Positions 58,680-64,000 of a DNA stretch of 64,000 nucleotides are shown in pieces (position 1 is the stretch's first letter; every line of letters starts with the position of its first letter). The translations under genes and the position numbers were made by a program. Under the pieces are notes generated by a model. That model was given only the letters and a program-made list of their open reading frames with translations, searched no databases and had not been told where the DNA came from. The DNA is from Parapedobacter deserti. GTDB lineage: Bacteria; Bacteroidota; Bacteroidia; Sphingobacteriales; Sphingobacteriaceae. The stretch is from assembly GCF_042646065.1 (NCBI RefSeq), contig NZ_JBHRTA010000060.1, positions 1 to 64,000 of the forward strand, given 5' to 3'.

Positions 58680-61466
58680 ATGGAATACCATCATAAAACC
58701 ATCGAAAAGAAATGGCAGCAGTTCTGGGCGGTAAATCAGACCTTCCGTGTAGATCACACCACTGACAAGCCGAAATATTATGTGCTGGACATGTTTCCTT
58801 ACCCGTCCGGCGCGGGCCTGCATGTGGGGCATCCGCTTGGATACATCGCTTCCGACATCTTTGCTCGATATAAGCGGTTGAAAGGATTCAATGTACTGCA
58901 TCCCATGGGGTACGATTCGTTCGGTCTACCGGCCGAGCAATATGCTATCCAGACGGGCCAGCATCCGGCCGTGACAACCGAGGCAAACATCAAGCGCTAT
59001 CGTGAGCAACTCGATAACATCGGGTTCTCGTTTGACTGGAGCCGGGAGGTACGCACGAGCGACCCGTCGTTTTACAAATGGACACAATGGATTTTCATGC
59101 AACTGTATGATTCCTGGTACGACAAGGCGCAAGACCGGGCGGTATCCATTGCTGGACTGGTGGCTCATTTCGAAGCGCACGGATCGGATGGAGTGGATGC
59201 GGCGTGTGACGACGACGCACTGACGTTCACGGCTGGTGAGTGGAAGGCGTTTAGCGCAGCAGAACAACACCGGGAACTGCTGAAATACCGGCTTGCCTAC
59301 TTACGTGAAAGCACCGTCAACTGGTGCGCGGCGCTAGGTACTGTGTTGGCCAACGATGAAGTAATCAATGGCGTGTCGGAGCGAGGCGGATACCCCGTAG
59401 AACAGAAAAAAATGATGCAGTGGAGCATGCGTATCACCGCATATGCCGAGCGCCTCCTTAAAGGGCTGGATAGCATCGACTGGCCGGAGCCGCTGGCAGA
59501 AATGCAGCGCAATTGGATTGGCAAAAGTATAGGGGCTAGCGTGCGGTTCGCGGTACCTTCACTGGGCGAACGCCAGATCCAAGTGTTTACAACCCGCGTG
59601 GATACCATCTACGGAGTGAATGCACTGGTACTCGCCCCAGAGCATGAATGGGTGAAGGCCCTCACCACTGCCGAGCAACAGGCAGCGGTGGATGCCTACA
59701 TCGCACAGACCAAGAAGAAGTCGGAATTGGACCGCATGGCCGATGTTAAAGCGGTATCGGGCGCTTTTACCGGTAGTCATGCTATCCACCCCCTAACGGG
59801 CGAGGAAGTGCCCATCTGGATTGCGGACTACGTATTAGCTGGCTACGGTACTGGAGCCGTAATGGCCGTGCCGTCCGGCGACCAGCGCGATTACCTGTTC
59901 TCCACCCACTTCGGGTTGCCGATCATTCCCATCTCGGATGCCCAGCAACTGGACGGGCAGGCCGATCCCACCAAGGAAGGCCGCTATATCAATTCTGGCA
60001 TCATCAACGGCATGACCTACAGCGAAGCCGTAGCCACTCTCATAGCAAAGCTGGAAACCATCGGCGCCGGCGAGGCTACCATTACCTACCGGATGCGCGA
60101 TGCGGTGTTCGGCCGCCAACGCTATTGGGGGGAGCCGGTGCCGGTTTACTTCAAAGACGGACTGCCCCAGCTTATCGACGAGGGCGAATTGCCCCTATTG
60201 CTGCCAGAGGTCGACAAGTACCTACCCACTGAAACCGGTGAACCACCGCTGGGCCGTGCAAAAGACTGGAAATACCGCGGTCAGTACGATTATGAACTCA
60301 GCACCATGCCGGGCTGGGCAGGCTCCAGCTGGTATTGGTACCGCTATATGGATGCACGAAACGACGAGGCATTCGCGTCCAGAGAAGCCATCGATTATTG
60401 GCGAGACGTAGATCTCTACATCGGTGGTTCGGAACACGCCACTGGTCACCTGCTTTATAGTCGATTCTGGAACAAATTTCTAAAAGATTTAGGATATGTA
60501 TCCGAGGAAGAGCCCTTCAAGAAGCTGATTAACCAGGGGATGATCCAGGGACGGAGCAACTTCGTATACCGCGTGTTAGATGAAGCGGGTAAAGGTACCA
60601 ATACGTTCGTTTCTCAGGGATTGAAAGATGAGTACCGCACCATTGCGTTGCATGTTGATGTAAATATTGTCACTAATGACGTGCTTAACCTTGATAAATT
60701 CCGTCAGTTACGGCCGGATTTTGCCGATGCGGAATTTATCCTCGAACACGGTAAATATATCTGCGGCCACGAAGTGGAAAAGATGTCGAAGTCTAAGTAC
60801 AACGTGGTCAATCCCGATGACATTATTGAGCAATACGGTGCCGACACCCTTCGTATGTACGAAATGTTTCTGGGTCCACTGGAGCAGAGCAAGCCTTGGA
60901 ATACCAACGGCATAGAGGGCGTGTATAAGTTTCTGCGCAAGTTCTGGAAGCTGTTCCACGATGCTGAGGGCAACTTTGCGGTGAGTGATGAGGCCCCCAG
61001 CCGGTCCGAACTGAAGGCGCTGCATAAGATTATTAAAAAGGTTGAAGACGACATTGAGCGATTCTCGTTCAACACATCGGTTTCATCGTTCATGATCTGT
61101 GTTAACGAACTGACCGATCTGAGGTGCAACAAGCGCGCCATCTTACAAGACCTTTGCATTGTGCTACATCCATACGCGCCCCACATCACCGAAGAGTTAT
61201 GGGCATTGCTGGGCAATGAGCCGGGAGCGCTCGCATACGCCAACTATCCGGTATTCAATCCCGAATACCTGGTAGAAAACGAATTTGCATATCCGATATC
61301 AGTAAACGGGAAAACACGGATGAACCTGACGCTGCCGCTTGACCTGGAGCAGCCGGAAGTAGAGAAAGCCGTGCTGGCCAACGAAGACGTGCAACGCTAC
61401 CTTGAAGGCAAGCCGGTGCGTAAGGTGATTTACGTGAAAGGGCGGATTGTAAATATCGTGGTGTAA
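58680..61466 (+). CDS. leuS: Leucine-tRNA ligase
   Basis: A 928-residue class I synthetase. The HIGH-type motif is HVGH (48-51) in FPYPSGAGLHVGHPLGY, the KMSKS motif is at 701-705, and the editing domain around 220-440 includes FTTRVDTIYGVNALVLAPEH and AVPSGDQRDYLF. Two insertions typical of Bacteroidota enzymes are visible: about 155-190 (with ACDDDALTFTAGEWKAF) and about 625-690 before KMSKS. It charges tRNA-Leu and edits mischarged products. ATG 58680 is the first in frame after the stop-rich leader. Slightly longer than the E. coli enzyme (860). Confidence 0.97.
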   Translation: MEYHHKTIEKKWQQFWAVNQTFRVDHTTDKPKYYVLDMFPYPSGAGLHVGHPLGYIASDIFARYKRLKGFNVLHPMGYDSFGLPAEQYAIQTGQHPAVTTEANIKRYREQLDNIGFSFDWSREVRTSDPSFYKWTQWIFMQLYDSWYDKAQDRAVSIAGLVAHFEAHGSDGVDAACDDDALTFTAGEWKAFSAAEQHRELLKYRLAYLRESTVNWCAALGTVLANDEVINGVSERGGYPVEQKKMMQWSMRITAYAERLLKGLDSIDWPEPLAEMQRNWIGKSIGASVRFAVPSLGERQIQVFTTRVDTIYGVNALVLAPEHEWVKALTTAEQQAAVDAYIAQTKKKSELDRMADVKAVSGAFTGSHAIHPLTGEEVPIWIADYVLAGYGTGAVMAVPSGDQRDYLFSTHFGLPIIPISDAQQLDGQADPTKEGRYINSGIINGMTYSEAVATLIAKLETIGAGEATITYRMRDAVFGRQRYWGEPVPVYFKDGLPQLIDEGELPLLLPEVDKYLPTETGEPPLGRAKDWKYRGQYDYELSTMPGWAGSSWYWYRYMDARNDEAFASREAIDYWRDVDLYIGGSEHATGHLLYSRFWNKFLKDLGYVSEEEPFKKLINQGMIQGRSNFVYRVLDEAGKGTNTFVSQGLKDEYRTIALHVDVNIVTNDVLNLDKFRQLRPDFADAEFILEHGKYICGHEVEKMSKSKYNVVNPDDIIEQYGADTLRMYEMFLGPLEQSKPWNTNGIEGVYKFLRKFWKLFHDAEGNFAVSDEAPSRSELKALHKIIKKVEDDIERFSFNTSVSSFMICVNELTDLRCNKRAILQDLCIVLHPYAPHITEELWALLGNEPGALAYANYPVFNPEYLVENEFAYPISVNGKTRMNLTLPLDLEQPEVEKAVLANEDVQRYLEGKPVRKVIYVKGRIVNIVV

Positions 61467-61572
61467 CGGTTCAATCTCCAGTTACTGTTATTGGCATATG
61501 CGGTATTTTCAGGAAAGTAGTAAAATTTACTACCTTAGCACAGCAATTCGCTTTAAGACCAAAAGTACACAT

Positions 61573-63693
61573 ATGAATAGAAAATTATACCTTGTTGCAG
61601 GCGCTTGTTTGTTGTTTATCACCAATATAGCTGCTCAAACCAAGCGCTTGGATTTAGAACAATCGCTCGGCCTTAAACCTTCACTCACCAAGTCAATCAA
61701 TACCATACGTGGCTGGGCAGATGAAATGCATTACATCGAAGTTGATGCGACCAGCCGGGAACAATCCCTGGTGCATGTCAAAACCGGAGCCCGCACGCCA
61801 TACACACCACCCCCCAGTAGCGACGTTGAAGTGTATGTCAAGGACAACGATATCTACATCCGCGAGGGTGGAAACTCACCTCGGCAGCTTACACGGTCAC
61901 CTGAAACCGAAGAAAAGAACCCTACGTTGTCACCTGACAATCGATACGTGGCCTTTACGCGCGACAACGACCTGTACGCCGTGCGCGTAAGCGATGGAAG
62001 GGAAATCCGATACACGTCAGACGCCACCGACGTGATCTACAACGGATGGGCGTCATGGGTCTATTTCGAGGAAATTCTGGGGCGTGGCAGCCGGTATAAG
62101 GCGTTTTGGTGGTCGCCGGACAGCAAAACGTTGGCGTTCATGCGGTTTGACGACACCAAGGTGCCTATGTTTCCGATTTATGGCTCCAGCGGTCAACACG
62201 GATATCTCGAGCAAACAAGGTACCCGAAAGCCGGCGACCCCAACCCCGAGGTGAAGGTCGGGTTTGTGCCCGTAGAGGGCGGTGATGTGGTGTGGGCGGA
62301 TTTCAATGAAAAAGACGACCAGTATTTTGGTCAGCCTTATTGGAGCTTCGACAGCAGCAGCCTAATGGTGCAATGGATGAATCGCGATCAGACCATCCTT
62401 AAATTTTTTCAGGTAGACCTTTCCACAGGTTTGAAAAAGGAAATCTACGACGAGCGTCAGGATGCTTGGATAGATTTGAGCCATAGCGAACGTATCACCT
62501 ATCTAAAGGATAATAAGCATTATATCCTGAAAAGCGACAAAACAGGTTGGGCGCACTACTACCTCTATACATTGGACGGGGCGTTGGTCAACCCCATTAC
62601 CGAAGGCAGGTGGCAGGTGTCCACCTTGGAATTGGTCGATGAAAAAAATAAGGTGATTTACTTCACCGCCCGCAAGGAGCACTCAGCAACCGTAGACCTG
62701 TACAGCGTCAGCTACAACGGCAAGAACCTTAAACGCCTTACATTCGGCGACTATACGCACCAAGTGTCCGTGGCACCCGACGGCAGGCATTTCATCACCA
62801 TGTACTCGAATGTGCACACCCCGACGAAAGTTGCATTGATGGACAATAAAGGCAAATTGATCAGGGAATTGGCAGATAGTAGAGCCGGCGATTTCGACGA
62901 CTATATTTTTGCGAAGACGGAGTTGATCACCATCCCCACGCCTGATGGTTACCAGCTACCGGCAACGATCACCTGGCCTACTGATTTTGACGAAACCAAG
63001 CCCCATCCCGTCATCTTCAGTATCTATGGGGGACCGGATGCTGGTTCAGTCCGCAATACCTGGAAGGGCACGGCTAATCAGCATTGGGCTAATGAGGGGA
63101 TTGTCCAGATCAGCGTAGACCATCGGGCTTCCGGGCACTTCGGCAAGGAGGGGGTGGCACTGATGCACCGCAAGCTTGGGCATTGGGAAATGGAAGACTA
63201 TATCACAGCGGCCGAATGGTTGAAAAGCAAACCTTGGGTAGCCAACGATAAACTGCTGATTACCGGCCATAGCTATGGCGGTTATCTGACCTGTTTGGCC
63301 CTGACAAAGGGCGCTGACTATTTTGACTACGGCATTGCCGGGGCACCAGTCACCAGTTGGGAGCTTTACGATACCCATTATACCGAACGATTCATGGACA
63401 CGCCGCAAGAGAATCTTGAAGGATACAAAAACGGCTCGGTGCTTACTTATGTAGACAACTACAAAGGCGTATTGCGCATTTTGCATGGCGACATGGATGA
63501 CAATGTTCACATGCAAAACACCATCCAGCTGGTAGACGCACTGACCGACCGCGACATGCCGTTCGAACTGATGATTTATCCCGGTAGCCGGCACGGTTTT
63601 TCCCGGGAAAAGTCGGCGTACGACCGCAAGGAGCGCTACCGCTTTTATTATCAGTATTTACTGGAAAAGCCAATGCCGGCAGCGCTGAAATAA
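61573..63693 (+). CDS. Dipeptidyl-peptidase IV family protein (S9B)
   Basis: About 706 residues from ATG 61573 with a signal peptide (LYLVAGACLLFITNIAAQ); an in-frame ATG 25 codons upstream gives no signal. An eight-bladed propeller (NPTLSPDNRYVAFTRDNDLY, WASWVYFEEILGRGSRYKAFWW with the Glu motif of DPP4) precedes the alpha/beta hydrolase domain. Ser567 lies in TGHSYGGYLT, with the aspartate in HGDMDDNVH and the histidine in GSRHGFS. It removes Xaa-Pro dipeptides in the periplasm. It stands 106 bases after leuS and 22 before the response regulator. Confidence 0.95.
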   Translation: MNRKLYLVAGACLLFITNIAAQTKRLDLEQSLGLKPSLTKSINTIRGWADEMHYIEVDATSREQSLVHVKTGARTPYTPPPSSDVEVYVKDNDIYIREGGNSPRQLTRSPETEEKNPTLSPDNRYVAFTRDNDLYAVRVSDGREIRYTSDATDVIYNGWASWVYFEEILGRGSRYKAFWWSPDSKTLAFMRFDDTKVPMFPIYGSSGQHGYLEQTRYPKAGDPNPEVKVGFVPVEGGDVVWADFNEKDDQYFGQPYWSFDSSSLMVQWMNRDQTILKFFQVDLSTGLKKEIYDERQDAWIDLSHSERITYLKDNKHYILKSDKTGWAHYYLYTLDGALVNPITEGRWQVSTLELVDEKNKVIYFTARKEHSATVDLYSVSYNGKNLKRLTFGDYTHQVSVAPDGRHFITMYSNVHTPTKVALMDNKGKLIRELADSRAGDFDDYIFAKTELITIPTPDGYQLPATITWPTDFDETKPHPVIFSIYGGPDAGSVRNTWKGTANQHWANEGIVQISVDHRASGHFGKEGVALMHRKLGHWEMEDYITAAEWLKSKPWVANDKLLITGHSYGGYLTCLALTKGADYFDYGIAGAPVTSWELYDTHYTERFMDTPQENLEGYKNGSVLTYVDNYKGVLRILHGDMDDNVHMQNTIQLVDALTDRDMPFELMIYPGSRHGFSREKSAYDRKERYRFYYQYLLEKPMPAALK

Positions 63694-63700
63694 GGACAAA

Positions 63701-63708
63701 TACCTTTG
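63701..63708 (+). promoter_or_regulatory. -7 box ahead of the response regulator
   Basis: TACCTTTG is an exact TAnnTTTG eight bases before ATG 63716, predicting a leader of only a few bases. No TTG stands at the -33 distance. Confidence 0.4.
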
Positions 63709-63715
63709 CCATTGA

Positions 63716-64000
63716 ATGGAAAATAAGCTGATTAACCCACAAAAGATTAACCTCCTGCTGGTGGATGATCACCAGCTTTTCGTCGACGGACTGCGGTCCA
63801 TCCTTGAAAACCATCCGCGTTTTACCGTATGGCGCACTGCCCGTGATGGAAGAGAGGCTTCTAGCTTTTGCAACACCACAAACCTGATGTCATTGTCATG
63901 GACCTGATATGCCGAAGATTGACGAGCAGCAAGCGGCTGCGAAAGCCCTGTCGATGTAGCCGAACCTGAAAATTCTCGTCGTCTCCATGTATTACACCCC
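63716..64000 (+). pseudogene. Response regulator receiver domain, frameshifted, runs off the window
   Basis: The start KINLLLVDDHQLFVDGLRSIL is a clear NarL/LuxR-type receiver domain with the acidic pair DD. After DGREA the frame leaves the expected path; LQHHKPDVIVMDL, containing the phospho-acceptor aspartate, appears in another frame from about 63869, and MPKIDEQQAAAKALSM in a third from 63909. A TAG at 63957-63959 then interrupts the chain before PNLKILVVSMYYT. Two single-base losses (near 63862-63870 and 63907-63909) and one nonsense change would explain it. Either the gene is dead or the sequence is poor here. The expected DNA-binding domain is outside the window. Confidence 0.7.

Overview
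The window looks like the chromosome of a Bacteroidota bacterium, most likely the family Sphingobacteriaceae (a Parapedobacter-like organism would fit the roughly even base composition). Reasons: a SusC/SusD pair with an ECF sigma factor and FecR, DUF4843 and PKD-like lipoproteins, DUF4369/TlpA proteins, the gene order ftsX-DUF3098-uppP-truB-ribF, LeuS with long insertions, DnaE with an N-terminal exonuclease, and promoter boxes of the TAnnTTTG type ahead of many genes. I see no rRNA, tRNA, CRISPR array, insertion sequence or phage gene.

Layout. 1-3188: tail of an OmpA-like protein, then a secreted GH127-type glycosidase. 3535-7240: an overlapping/close cassette of an N-formylglutamate-amidohydrolase-like enzyme, a DUF1704 (QEGLP-type) metallopeptidase and a GshB-like ATP-grasp ligase; this is my best candidate for an undescribed system. 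7454-14022: a large MG2/TonB-plug surface protein, DNA polymerase IV, a YihY/BrkB membrane protein and an acyl-CoA synthetase. 14310-18430: an ECF sigma factor with a one-membrane-segment protein fused to a beta-barrel, a Tat-exported alkaline phosphatase and a HAD phosphatase. 18427-22179: proline dehydrogenase diverging from an S4 protein, a small lipoprotein, AroB and a ThuA-like lipoprotein. 22204-26565: aguB-aguA-porin-lpxB, a polyamine and envelope operon.

26694-38461 is one inducible uptake locus read leftward: sigma factor, FecR, SusC with STN domain, SusD, DUF4843 protein, PKD-like lipoprotein and two TlpA-type thioredoxins, closed by a hairpin terminator. It has no glycosidase, so its ligand is probably not an ordinary polysaccharide. 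38649-46313 holds a beta-propeller lipoprotein, rpoN, trxA and dnaE. 46636-52161 holds a PurF-like amidotransferase and the ribF-truB-uppP-DUF3098-ftsX operon.

52271-58019 is a tripartite efflux system in only two genes: a membrane-fusion protein and a single 1516-residue reading frame that joins an RND pump to a TolC-like lipoprotein through an internal lipobox. 58161-63693 holds a small His-rich exported protein, LeuS and a dipeptidyl-peptidase IV. The last 300 bases hold the start of a response regulator that is broken by two apparent frameshifts and a stop, either a pseudogene or poor sequence near a contig edge.

Protein identities rest on motif recognition without database searches. Promoters, operators and terminators are read by eye.
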